In this document: positions 55,869-64,000 of the stretch, piece by piece
How positions within the stretch are numbered: the stretch's first letter is position 1
How the letters are laid out: each line of letters begins with the position of its first letter
Position numbers and translations under genes: made by a program
Assembly (NCBI GenBank): GCA_003184365.1
Contig: NKYR01000028.1
Location: 284,941-348,940 of the forward strand
Direction: 5' to 3'
DNA: 64,000 nucleotides
Origin: Evernia prunastri
Lineage: Eukaryota; Ascomycota; Lecanoromycetes; Lecanorales; Parmeliaceae
The notes under the pieces: model-generated
Database searches by the model: none
What the model saw: only the letters and a program-made list of their open reading frames with translations
Told to the model about the DNA's origin: nothing

Positions 55869-56230
55869 CTAGGTCATTCGAAGTGAGCTTGCTTTCGCAT
55901 TGACATACCATGTCCCATTACAATCCAGGGAGCTGCTCATACCGTTCTGGTCACTCTCCCCTTCCAAGGCCATCTGGAAGGATCCGGTCGCTGGGTCAAA
56001 CATGAAGTTGAACACTACGCCGTGGTTTTCCAAGTAGAGGAACCCAGATATTTGCCTGGCCTCGAGAAGTTTCTGGAGTTGTGTCCTTTCGTTTTGCGAA
56101 AAAAGCGCGGAGTCGACGACTGATAGATGGACGGTCGTGATCGTGGGGGAAAGGGTGCAATTGTTCTTGCTATGGCCACGTTTTAATAGTATTGATCTCG
56201 TTTCAGATAAGATGACTACTACTAGTGATA
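55869..56230 (-). pseudogene. possible fragment of a 2-oxoglutarate/Fe(II) dioxygenase (DIOX_N)
   Basis: A frame on the minus strand reads VHLSVVDSALFSQNERTQLQKLLEAR and then ISGFLYLENHGV. This matches the opening of isopenicillin-N-synthase-like dioxygenases, where 'P.ID.S…L..AC...GFFYL.NHG' is conserved. The following 50 residues do not continue the family, and no jelly-roll HxD or RxS motif is nearby. It looks like the first exon of a lost gene. The match is short, so confidence is limited. Confidence 0.35.
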
Positions 56231-56790
56231 ACTTAGGACAGTGATGAGGATGGGTTGAGTACACCATGGACTCAAGAGTCGAGAAGACGTGGTGGACTTT
56301 ACCCTGCCCAGAATCCATGGACGTTGTTACTGGCGTTATCAGCGTATGGGCTATCCTCGATACAGCAACCCAAATTATCTATGGAAACCAGGAAAATCCG
56401 AGAAATTGCACCATCTCAACGCATTTTTGGCATCCCAATTCGTGGAGCAATATGAACGAATCGTAGGCTCCTTGGCCTCGAGAGTCATCAAAGCCAAAGG
56501 CTTGAAGACTGACGAATAAGTTTCATTTTGTAGTCAGTCACACCGCTGTTCAGGAGCTCTTGCTGAAGTGAAGAACAAATTGGTGCGGATCTACCTAAGT
56601 GCCATCAATGCATATACGCGCAAATCTTTCGAGACTCTTGCTGTTCCTCGCTTTCGACGTGAAGAAGGCATGTTCGCCTCGGCTTGGAGACTGAATTCGA
56701 CATGCGGTCTTTCCTATTAGATTTCAATATTGATTCGAACAACGCTTACTCAAGTTCTGAGAAGAAAATGGGTCCAACAACGGATCTTTC

Positions 56791-57300
56791 ATGGTTTCCT
56801 TCGTCCGCGACGCGGATAAGCTCATCGATCGAGAGAAGCACATGGTCCAAATCGTGAACGAGCTCAGAAAGCGTCAATATATCGCTATGTATGGATTGAC
56901 AGGTACTGAAAAGTAAGGTAAGTGTCCCGTGGATCTACCGCTTACCAATCCTGGCTACTCCTTTGCCCATTGGTTGATTACTCGTCTAACGATAATTGGC
57001 AAGAAACCACACCTTGCGATCGAAAACCTTCACAGAGACTGGGAGCTAGAGCCCTGACGGCGATCTAATGGGTCTACGCCGCTAACGAAGCCCAACTTCG
57101 GCATCCTTACGGTATGTCTCGACTAGGGAGACTTCTCCTCGAGAAGAAATGCGCGAGTAGCCCTTAAGTGAGAAAGAAAGCGCTCATACTGATTTCCTAG
57201 AGCTCGTGCATAGCTGGCTTCGGTGCGAGACAAGCGGCCCATGGCTTATCGTCCTGGGAGTCGGTACCCGAAGGAGTCCCCGCTTTGATCTCAATGAGGA
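56791..57300 (+). pseudogene. remnant of an NB-ARC (STAND) gene
   Basis: Three in-order fragments match the nucleotide-binding region of fungal NB-ARC proteins. The first (56791–56916) reads SFVRDADKLIDREKHMVQIV and ends in a corrupted P-loop, YGLTGTEK plus stop, where relatives have GLGGIGKT. The second (57069–57110) reads WVYAANEAQLRHPY, like 'FWVHA.…'. The third (57202–57265) reads LVHSWLRCETSGPWLIVL, like 'V..WL….GRWLLVLDN'. GT…AG pairs between the fragments look like old introns. The remainder (TPR or ankyrin part) is absent. Confidence 0.5.
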
Positions 57301-57877
57301 AAGAAGTTCGACAATAAGGAATGCTCTCCTGGCCCGAGCTAGGCTCTGCGAATTAGCAGGTCGTCGTCGGATGTACAGCCATATTTTGTTCCATCGCCAA
57401 GGTTCACTTATCGTCTCACCTAAGTTCGCTCAAAGTGAAACCACGCCGAACGGGACCCAAGCCGAACGAAAGCCCAAACGTTCTCTAAGTTCGACGATCC
57501 ACGTATTTGAAAACGGTAGTATGTTGATCTGTTTCTGTACGCTCTTAGTGGTAGCCCGTGGAAGTTGGGACTAGGAAAGGGACCGTGTAAGCGATCCGTG
57601 GCCATGAGTCCATGAGACAGGCGTTATGAGGAAGGTCAGTCACATGGGAGTGGGGTAAACACAGTTACGGTACAACATTGACGGAGATGACACCCCATAA
57701 AACCAATGATCTATGGCCTAGTAGCTGGCCAGCTATTCTCCAACAGCACTTTTCTGACCTTTCGCAGAAGCTGCGAAACCCTCCAACATGCATTGCGGAT
57801 CTCCACATTTCTTCACTAACCTTGTCCCAAGCCCCCTACCTCAACCCGCAAATCTACGAACAAGACCCCCACCGCCT
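57301..57877. other. intergenic, no supported gene
   Basis: 580 bases after the NB-ARC remnant. The frames present are motif-free; a few more decayed codons of that gene may be here. Confidence 0.35.
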
Positions 57878-58762
57878 TCACACCTCCCCCATCGGATACC
57901 CGAACTTCTCAAAATAAGCCGTCAACTTCCCCTTCGGCTCCGCCCCCACAAAAAACCACGCATACTCCCGCAAAAACGCATCGATATCCCCATGCGCCCT
58001 CTCCGCGTCCTCCGCCATGAGCTCCACCTCCCCGACCCCGTGTCCGAAATCAGTCACGTCGAGCACGACCGTGAACCTCCCGTCCGCCACAAAGGCCAGC
58101 CGGTGCGTCTCGAAGCGCGCGATCGCATCCAGCCCGAAGGCCCCGTCGAGACCGGCCGCCCCCGCGTCGGGGAAATGCGCGCGCACGAGCTCGCGGATGC
58201 GGCGCCGGTCTTTCGTTTCGGCGAAAGAGGTGCGCAGGAAGGAAGGGGGGGAGCGGTCGCGCTGCACGCTCTGTTTGACCTCCCATTCCGCTCCGGCTCC
58301 CGGCGCTGATGTGTTTGTTGTTGGGTGAGAAGGGTCCGGCCGCACGTCGCGCGAGCGAAAATAGAGCCCGGCGTTCGAGAGCTTGTTTGCCGAGTCGTAG
58401 TACGTGTCTCTGAAGGCCTGCGTGTGGAAGTCGCCGAGCGACTTGAAGCGAGGGAAGCCGCCTCTGCAAGCCAAGAGGGCGATCTTGGCGATTGAGAAGG
58501 AGAATTTCTGCTCGACTTCGAGGAGTGGCGCGGGTTGGGGGGGTGCAGGTTTGGATGGGCTGGAGCCGGCGGGTAGGGTGTTTTCCTTGTGTTGTGGGGA
58601 TTGCTTGTGCGTCGATGGAAGGTTGAGTGGGTAGGAGCGGGTGCGGTTCGAGATTTGGAGTATTGCAAACAGGGTTTTATAGACGCTGACTGCACTGATG
58701 CGTGGTTTCAGATGCTGCAATCGTTGTGTCACGCGAGCGTGGTATTTCTGGATAGAATCCAT
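57878..58762 (-). CDS. CYTH-domain phosphatase, thiamine-triphosphatase-like
   Basis: The CYTH fold hydrolyses triphosphorylated substrates such as thiamine triphosphate or inorganic triphosphate inside an eight-stranded tunnel. Intronless, 294 residues. The first 80 residues are a linker rich in serine and proline that is not part of the fold and may be a targeting or disordered leader. The CYTH core starts at LLEVEQKFSF (ExExK motif), continues AFRDTYYDSANKLSNAGLYFRSR, then AEWEVKQSVQ, HRLAFVADGRFTVVLDVTDFG, VGEVELMAED (second acidic tunnel strand), and ends FEKFGYPMGEV. The typical arginine/lysine and acidic tunnel residues are visible. The coding strand is very GC-rich from 57990 to 58330. 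Substrate not proven by sequence. Confidence 0.85.
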   Translation of the reverse strand: MDSIQKYHARVTQRLQHLKPRISAVSVYKTLFAILQISNRTRSYPLNLPSTHKQSPQHKENTLPAGSSPSKPAPPQPAPLLEVEQKFSFSIAKIALLACRGGFPRFKSLGDFHTQAFRDTYYDSANKLSNAGLYFRSRDVRPDPSHPTTNTSAPGAGAEWEVKQSVQRDRSPPSFLRTSFAETKDRRRIRELVRAHFPDAGAAGLDGAFGLDAIARFETHRLAFVADGRFTVVLDVTDFGHGVGEVELMAEDAERAHGDIDAFLREYAWFFVGAEPKGKLTAYFEKFGYPMGEV

Positions 58763-60143
58763 TGGCCCAGTTCGATATCGTAGACACTCGGCTCAAGAGG
58801 AACGGAAAAGCGGACGCTGTTGCTTGAGTTTTGAGTGATCATTGATGTGATCTTTCATGTGAAGATATGATCACGAGCACCCCTGTGATGGGGCTGCATT
58901 GGGATTAGTCTTGCTGTCGACACCCGTTCCGTTGGGCTGACGGAAAAGTGACTTGTTCGCGTCGTGTTGTGTTGAATAGAAGGAAAGAGGGAGGGGTTGA
59001 TTGAATCGCTCTATGCAAAGGCGTCTTTTACATTTTCTTAGCTTCACTTTTCGACATTACTAGATGGCACCAGAAGACTGAAAACACTTCGACTATGAAC
59101 ATTAGTAATTTTGAACGGTGGCATCATACTCGCATAGCTACAGTGGTTGATCGGCATTGTGTGGTTGTGTCTCCAACACATCATCTTCTTCCATTCAACT
59201 GCATCTCTCCATCCTGAGCTTGAAGATCACATACCACCGCCAGTGACATCTCTGACGTGCCAACTACCGCAAGCACAACATTACTCGCATCCATAGCACA
59301 AAGAAGGCGAAAGGATAAACAAATAAACGGGTATTCACTCCATATCCCTGATGGCTGCTTGTCCGTACGTACCCTGACCTCGCCCCCGGCAACCCGGAAA
59401 GCCTCTGCAACATCACACCCCGCATGACCTGAGCGACGACTCTGAGAATGATGTATCCGGAAGAGACGACGCTGCTGGTGTCAAGCCGGGAGGAAGTAGC
59501 TCCCTCCTAGGATTAGGGTTCGGTGTCAGACATAGAGAATCGAGCGAGGTCACTAGGGGCTTCGGTCTAGGGTGGCCTTGTCTAGGCACTTGCTCAGAAA
59601 AATGGTCAAGGAGGAGTGAGGAAATTGGGAAAAGAGTAGCGCTTGAAGAGGTTGAAATAGAGGGCAGTAGAGTGAAGCATGTTTCACTGAACTGTTGTCT
59701 TTTTTTTCGAAGTTATAGGAGCACCCGTTGACACGTGCATACTCGCCTCGTCGACTCGTAATATGCTGTTTATTGCTTGGTAGCGAGAAGGGGAAGCATT
59801 TGCTGAAGAATATTCCTGATCCTTCCGTTCCATTACCTCCTATGACCGATTTAACACGATCCTCTCGCATGACAAGAATAGTCGATCGTACGCAGCGCGA
59901 CGTCATTGTGTACATGTGATAAAAATACCTAAAAGGATCTGACAAAGTCCGGATATTAAATTCTGTTCCCCATTACCGTCCTTCCCTCACCTAACCGGTA
60001 CGATCCTGACATGCTCGGGTCCCTACAAGAAAGCCTTCTCAACCGCCTCGATCTTCCAAATGCTCATTCTTTACTTTGATCTCTCTAAGCGGAACGGGCA
60101 TCCCATGGTCGCATAGAGTGCCGTAGAAGACATGATCCCTCGT
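58763..60143. other. intergenic, 1.4 kb
   Basis: No supported gene. A 130-codon minus frame at 59553–59945 shows no motif. Confidence 0.4.
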
Positions 60144-61100
60144 CTACTTTCTAGTCGCGAGAAGGAGAACGACAGGCCAAGCGATCGTCGTCTTCGAGCC
60201 GGTGCCTCCCATGGCCTCCTCCAACTCTTTGTACATGGGCTTCAGCTGAGCGCTGACTTCGTCGTCTGTAGACTTCCAGGGAAACTGCGCATCGATGAAT
60301 CCCTCGACCCAGTCCACGCCACACTGCTCTTTGGCCCCAAAGCCACGGTCGACAGCCTCCTCCACCTTCTCGTCAAGGGCAACAGCCGTTTTGTACTTGA
60401 CGTCAAAATCGAAGTATTCCTCCGGCAGGAAAGACAGTGGCTTGTCGTGATTCCACTTAGTCCTCTCTACATCCGTCCAGTACTCCACTGGAAAGCCAAT
60501 GTTATCCAGCCAAGACGCCATGACCGTGAACGCTTGTTGCCATATGGTACCCTTGATGGGAAAGATTCTCGAAAAAGCCTTTGCGGCAATCCGGTTATAG
60601 ATCTGCTGGCTCTTCTCCTGTCCTACCCCTGCAAAGATTGGCTTCCCATAGAACCAAATAGCCAAGGTGCCAACAGGTCGGAGCAGCTCGGCAAAGCCAG
60701 AGAACGCACGCTCCGCGTCCATCAAGGGGATACATTCAGCAAGAGTGATCAGATCCGCTTTACCACGGCCATCAGACCCTATCAGAGCGACGAGGTCTTC
60801 CGCACGGCATTGCTCGACGGTCACATTCGAGCCTGCGAGACGTCTCTGCGCCACGGCGGTGTGGAACGCGCTGGGATCACTGGCCACGACTTTGTCAAAA
60901 CGAGCGCCGAGAACCTCAGCGACGTTGCCAGGTCCTGTACCGACGTCGTGGGCGAGGGACCAGTGGTCGCTGTGACTTCGGTGATATTGCCAGATGCGAT
61001 CGTAGAAGGAAGGGGAGTAGGCTGGTCTATGGGTGGTGTACTTTATCCAGTCGAAGTCTGCACCCCCATCGAAAAGGCTTGGGTTGGTGGAGGATGCCAT
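60144..61100 (-). CDS. class I SAM-dependent methyltransferase (trans-aconitate/Crg1-like)
   Basis: Intronless gene of 318 residues. It begins FDGGADFDWIKYTTHRPAYS, a signature shared with yeast Tmt1/Crg1-type small-molecule methyltransferases. Motif I is AHDVGTGPGNVAEVL (SAM-binding), motif II VVASDPS, and VEQCRAEDLVAL and DLITLAECIPLMD are post-I and motif III. IWFYGKPIF and TKWNHDKPLSFLPEEYFDF are typical of the C-terminal cap. Members methylate small carboxylic acids such as trans-aconitate or confer drug resistance (cantharidin in yeast). The substrate here is unknown. Confidence 0.9.
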   Translation of the reverse strand: MASSTNPSLFDGGADFDWIKYTTHRPAYSPSFYDRIWQYHRSHSDHWSLAHDVGTGPGNVAEVLGARFDKVVASDPSAFHTAVAQRRLAGSNVTVEQCRAEDLVALIGSDGRGKADLITLAECIPLMDAERAFSGFAELLRPVGTLAIWFYGKPIFAGVGQEKSQQIYNRIAAKAFSRIFPIKGTIWQQAFTVMASWLDNIGFPVEYWTDVERTKWNHDKPLSFLPEEYFDFDVKYKTAVALDEKVEEAVDRGFGAKEQCGVDWVEGFIDAQFPWKSTDDEVSAQLKPMYKELEEAMGGTGSKTTIAWPVVLLLATRK

Positions 61101-61532
61101 TAGCTGCCGAGTACACTTTTTGCAGCTTGATGATGAACTGGAAATATAACGGATCGCGCATGGGAAGAAGGATTATGTTAGAGAGTTGGTCCTCCGGAGT
61201 CGTTGTAATCTCAAGGACAGATTCTCGAGTGGAATACTCGAATGACTAGAATCGCCTAGGAAATCTAGGCCAGGCCGTCAGTCAGGCACCAGTACCTTGC
61301 AATGGGATCTTGTAGTTGAGCCATCCTTGAAGAGTACCTAGAGTACCTTAAGTACCTTAAGGTAAACTTTAGTCTCGAGGCTAATGACAATCTTAGCAAA
61401 GATGACGTACCTTAGACCTGGAAGTCTCGCCCTTCCTGCAACGATGAAGTAGTGTTTACTCTAAAGGAAGACGGAATCTCTAGCATCGAAGTATTTGAAG
61501 TATATGCTCGGGGTGGAATAGCCTATTCCAAA

Positions 61533-61667
61533 TTACCGGTTCATACCCCGAAAGGTTGAAGCCTTACAAATTCATACCCCAAATTACATTTTCATACCCC
61601 TCCACCAAATTCAAGGGTATGAATCGGTAAAACCTGATGCTGGTAGGGTATGAAAATGTAAAATTTG
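61533..61667. repeat. interleaved inverted repeats with TTCATACCCC units
   Basis: Arm A 61533–61548 (ttaccggttcataccc) pairs with 61615–61630. Arm B 61580–61599 pairs with 61646–61667. The order A, B, A', B' means the two hairpins exclude one another. Three direct copies of ttcatacccc occur at 61540, 61571 and 61591. It could be the remains of a transposon end or a structured transcript. Confidence 0.65.
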
Positions 61668-61680
61668 TCTTCGGGGGTGT

Positions 61681-61771
61681 TCTTCGCGTGGGGGGGGGAA
61701 GGGGGTTCTCCCGGGGGGGTCTTCGGTCTTTGGGGGAGTTCTTCGGTATAAAAAAAAAAAAAAAAAAAAAG
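61681..61771 (+). repeat. G-rich and poly-A low-complexity tract
   Basis: Runs of seven to nine G alternate with cttcgg units, followed by about 20 A ending near 61770. It abuts the piggyBac left end by 60 bases. Confidence 0.6.
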
Positions 61772-61830
61772 AATTGTAGAACGCGAGCTTATCCCATCCC
61801 ATCGTCTGGCAGGGTGCACAAATCAGGGGC

Positions 61831-62928
61831 TTAACCCTAGAGCCGCGCAACCACCAAAACAACGCGTCCACGAGGCTCCTACCCTAAGCCAAATAGCCAT
61901 AAAACAATACCATGCCTCGTAATAAGGTGTCAAATGATCTTGATCATGTGAAGAAGGATCCAAAGTCCACAAAGACTCCAAAAGGAAGTCCTTCTAAGCC
62001 ATGGCCACTACCTAAATACACTCCATTGAAAATCACCAAGCCCTACACGAATGATCAGGGCCAGCTACCAAATACCATTGCTTCAGACGATCCTTATGCA
62101 ATTTTTAGCCTCTTCTTTGATGAAGATTCTTTGAAAATCCTTGCACAACATACGAATGAGTATGCTTTTCTGTACCCTGGGCCTGAAAAACCTGAGACGC
62201 GCATTTGATTTCCTACCACAGCCAAAGAATTTCGAGCCTATTTAAGAGTGTCTCTTTGAATGGGCCTCCATATGGAATCAAGTATTCCTGATTTCTGGAA
62301 CATTAATTCTCTGAAAGAACCTATTCATGAGCAGGTTTCTAAGCACATTAGTCTGAAAAGATGACAACAAATAGACAGGTTTTTTCATATATCAAAGCCA
62401 CTGTCTCCAGGTCAGAAAGAGATCACATTTGAGAAACTCGAGCCTCTCAATGACACGCTCCGTCAGGCCTTTAAAAAGTATTGAAAAACAGACACACATC
62501 TAGCTGTAGATGAGACAATCCAACGATTCATGAAACGTGTTAAAGAGATTGTCAATATTCTCAGCAAACCTATCTCGGAAGACTTCAAGATCTGGATTTT
62601 AGTCAATCAGGGCTATGTATTGGACTGAATGTATCATTTCAAGGGCTAGAGAAAGGACGAAGGACCTCACGATCTCGATGATTTCTGGACTGACGACTTG
62701 GGATTCAATAGAACACAGGCTGTAGTTCTAAACTTGTTGACTCAAGACGGTATTGCCAAGGATCATTCTCATATTGTATGGCTTGACAATCTATGCTCGT
62801 CAGCTAGATTATTCTCACAGCTTGATATTGAAGAATTTGGAGCAGCTGGAACTGTGCGAATTACGACTGTCAGAACCGTGCCCAGAGTCAAGTCTAATGG
62901 GGGTAAATTGAATAAGACAACTAGATAA
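61831..62928 (+). mobile_element. piggyBac-type DNA transposon, left part, decayed
   Basis: The left boundary is TTAA at 61831 followed directly by CCCTAGAG, the canonical piggyBac target site and terminal repeat start. The reading frame from 61912 follows the piggyBac transposase order: DDPYAIFSLFFDEDSLKILAQ, TTAKEFRAYLRV, MGLHMESSIPDFWN, ISLKR, the first catalytic aspartate in HLAVDETIQRFMKR, KIWILVNQGYV, and the third acidic segment SHIVWLDNLCSS. It is interrupted by about seven in-frame stops, nearly all TGA, with no visible frameshift. The right end of the element was not found; the sequence breaks at the palindrome around 62929. Confidence 0.8.
61912..62928 (+). pseudogene. piggyBac-like transposase pseudogene
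   Basis: About 339 codons in one frame from ATG 61912. The intact first 98 residues are the basic leader plus the start of the DDE_Tnp_1_7 domain. TGA or TAG then follow at about residues 99, 114, 151, 190, 238 and 245. Several lie at positions where tryptophan is usual, so C:G-to-T:A change (TGG to TGA) is the simplest explanation. The protein cannot be made; the element may still be mobilised in trans if its ends survive. Confidence 0.75.
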
Positions 62929-62990
62929 NTTATCTAGTTGTCTTATTCAATTTACCCCCATTAGACTTGACTCTGGGCACGGTTCTGACA
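62868..62990. repeat. perfect 61-nt palindrome centred on an N
   Basis: 62868–62928 and 62930–62990 are exact reverse complements, with the ambiguous base 62929 at the centre. The left arm is the end of the transposase frame. This is either an assembly or hairpin artefact or a real fold-back duplication. Confidence 0.9.
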
Positions 62991-64000
62991 ATATGTGTTA
63001 AAATAGATCACGATAACTATTTAGATCTGTGATATAACGATATAAATATTGCTCTGTAATTCAAATTTATTAAAAGACTGTGAATTTAGTTTCTCTTGAT
63101 ACTCAAAAATTCTTATATTAAAATTAATTAATTATAAATACACGGGCGTGTGTGCGTTGAAAAACAAGCTAATATATAAAATTAAACTCTATGCATATAT
63201 GATTCAATATTCAAATATTCTAAAATATATCTACTCTATCAAAGTTCAGCTAATATGTTTCAAAAACAGGCTTTCAAATTTTTTTTTTCTTTTTTTTCAA
63301 TGCTTCGATATTCTATCAAAGCTAGAACTTCTGATAGACTTTTGATTTTAAGCTTTATATCGTAGAACGTAGTTTTAAACGTAGCGATAACGTCGTACAC
63401 GTTAATGTAACGTCTAGAAAAAACAGTGTCGATAAAGCATCTTCGTATAACGACGAGATTCTATAATAACGAGATATATTAAACGAAGCAACTAGTTATT
63501 CTCGACGATAGATCGAATTTATATATTACGCCGATAATAATCTAATAGATAGTAATCGTCTGATAATAATTATCGATAAAAAATAATATAGACGAGTGAA
63601 GTTTTTTCTGTAAAGATGTTAAAGTTAGTCAAAATTCGAGAAAGAAAAGAACGACAGAATAGAAAATTAATGTAACTCTTCTAAATAATTCTCGTTAATC
63701 GATTAAAATTTTTAGATGCCTGATATTATTTACTCTACACTCGGCTTAATTATCGACTCGATTATAACTTCGAATATTAGCTATAATCGACTCGATCAAA
63801 TTCTTAATTATTAATTATAAAGCGACTTGATTATATATATAAAAATATATATTTTTATCGTAATTATTAGATAGAAGTAGATACTTATTATCTCGTTATT
63901 CAAGCATATAGTAATAATATATATTATAAATGCTTTCGTATTGTTTCGTTCTTTTACTCTAAGATCTAAAATCGATATTATCACTTTATATATATATATA
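62991..64000. other. AT-rich DNA, probably RIP-affected repeat
   Basis: Strongly AT-rich to the right edge, with frequent TA dinucleotides, few CA, short CG-containing islets and TA-rich simple tracts (64-bp TA run at the end). No open frame of note. The composition fits an ancient repeat hit by C-to-T mutation, next to a transposon. Confidence 0.6.

Larger units (their letters stand above)
61101..61830. other. repeat-rich intergenic DNA
   Basis: Contains taccttaagg-type repeats (61335–61365), the interleaved inverted repeats at 61533–61667, a G-rich tract and a run of about 20 A at 61750–61770. No gene. Confidence 0.5.

Noticed and set aside
60132..61103. 323-codon plus-strand frame
   Set aside because: Antisense shadow of the methyltransferase, which has clear SAM motifs.
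27728..62928. UGA read as tryptophan, suggested by TGA at conserved tryptophans in the monooxygenase and transposase
   Set aside because: Many intact genes here (BZZ1, MAF1, PxpA, AP-1 sigma, DUF3176) end in TGA at the expected place, so UGA is a normal stop; nonsense mutations are simpler.
1..64000. tRNA or rRNA genes
   Set aside because: No stretch with a convincing B-box plus cloverleaf was seen by eye; tRNAscan-SE would settle it.

Overview
The window looks like nuclear DNA of a filamentous ascomycete (Pezizomycotina). Genes are split by short GT–AG introns of about 45–110 bases with fungal branch sites. Several families are typical of that group: rhodopsin-domain (PTH11/SAT4-like) membrane proteins, a DUF3176 protein, a NACHT–ankyrin NLR-like receptor, a 2EXR/F-box-like protein and a small secreted protein. 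No species can be named from the sequence alone.

Layout. 1–30 kb is gene-poor and accessory: a 2EXR-like gene running off the left edge, a secreted protein, a lipase-like/NACHT/ankyrin gene with a damaged Walker A lysine, a glutathione S-transferase, a DUF3176 protein, a coiled-coil protein, an AAAP amino-acid permease, a rhodopsin-domain gene, a small secreted protein, a flavin monooxygenase with one in-frame stop, and a second rhodopsin-domain gene. 30–37 kb is a dense housekeeping block: free methionine-R-sulfoxide reductase (with a 5-nt micro-exon), DBP5 helicase and the BZZ1 F-BAR protein. 37–40 kb holds repeats. 40–55.6 kb is dense again: an acidic nuclear-type protein, a viperin (RSAD2) homologue, a divergent nucleoside-monophosphate kinase, a LamB/YcsF (PxpA) protein, a divergent biotin carboxylase/PxpC/PxpB/biotin-carrier fusion, BUD32, a GCLM-like glutamate–cysteine ligase modifier, AP-1 sigma and MAF1. 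55.6–57.5 kb carries remnants of a dioxygenase and of an NB-ARC gene. Then come a CYTH/thiamine-triphosphatase-like gene and a methyltransferase. The right end is repetitive: inverted repeats, a decayed piggyBac element starting at a TTAA site, a perfect 61-nt palindrome around an N, and AT-rich DNA to the edge.

The most striking item is the divergent pair at 42.2–44.7 kb, viperin plus a nucleotide kinase sharing a 489-bp promoter. In vertebrates RSAD2 sits beside the nucleotide kinase CMPK2, and prokaryotic viperins are often next to nucleotide kinases, so this looks like a fungal version of the ddhNTP antiviral module. Both genes carry an in-frame TAG followed by conserved coding sequence in the same frame, and the kinase also has a one-base frame offset. 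The locus may be decaying, mis-assembled, or (for the TAGs) corrected by A-to-I mRNA editing. The next divergent pair, PxpA with a carboxylase fusion that contains PxpC- and PxpB-type domains, looks like a complete two-gene lactam/amide-opening system.

Exon boundaries were read by eye from splice signals, reading frame and family motifs. No searches were run.
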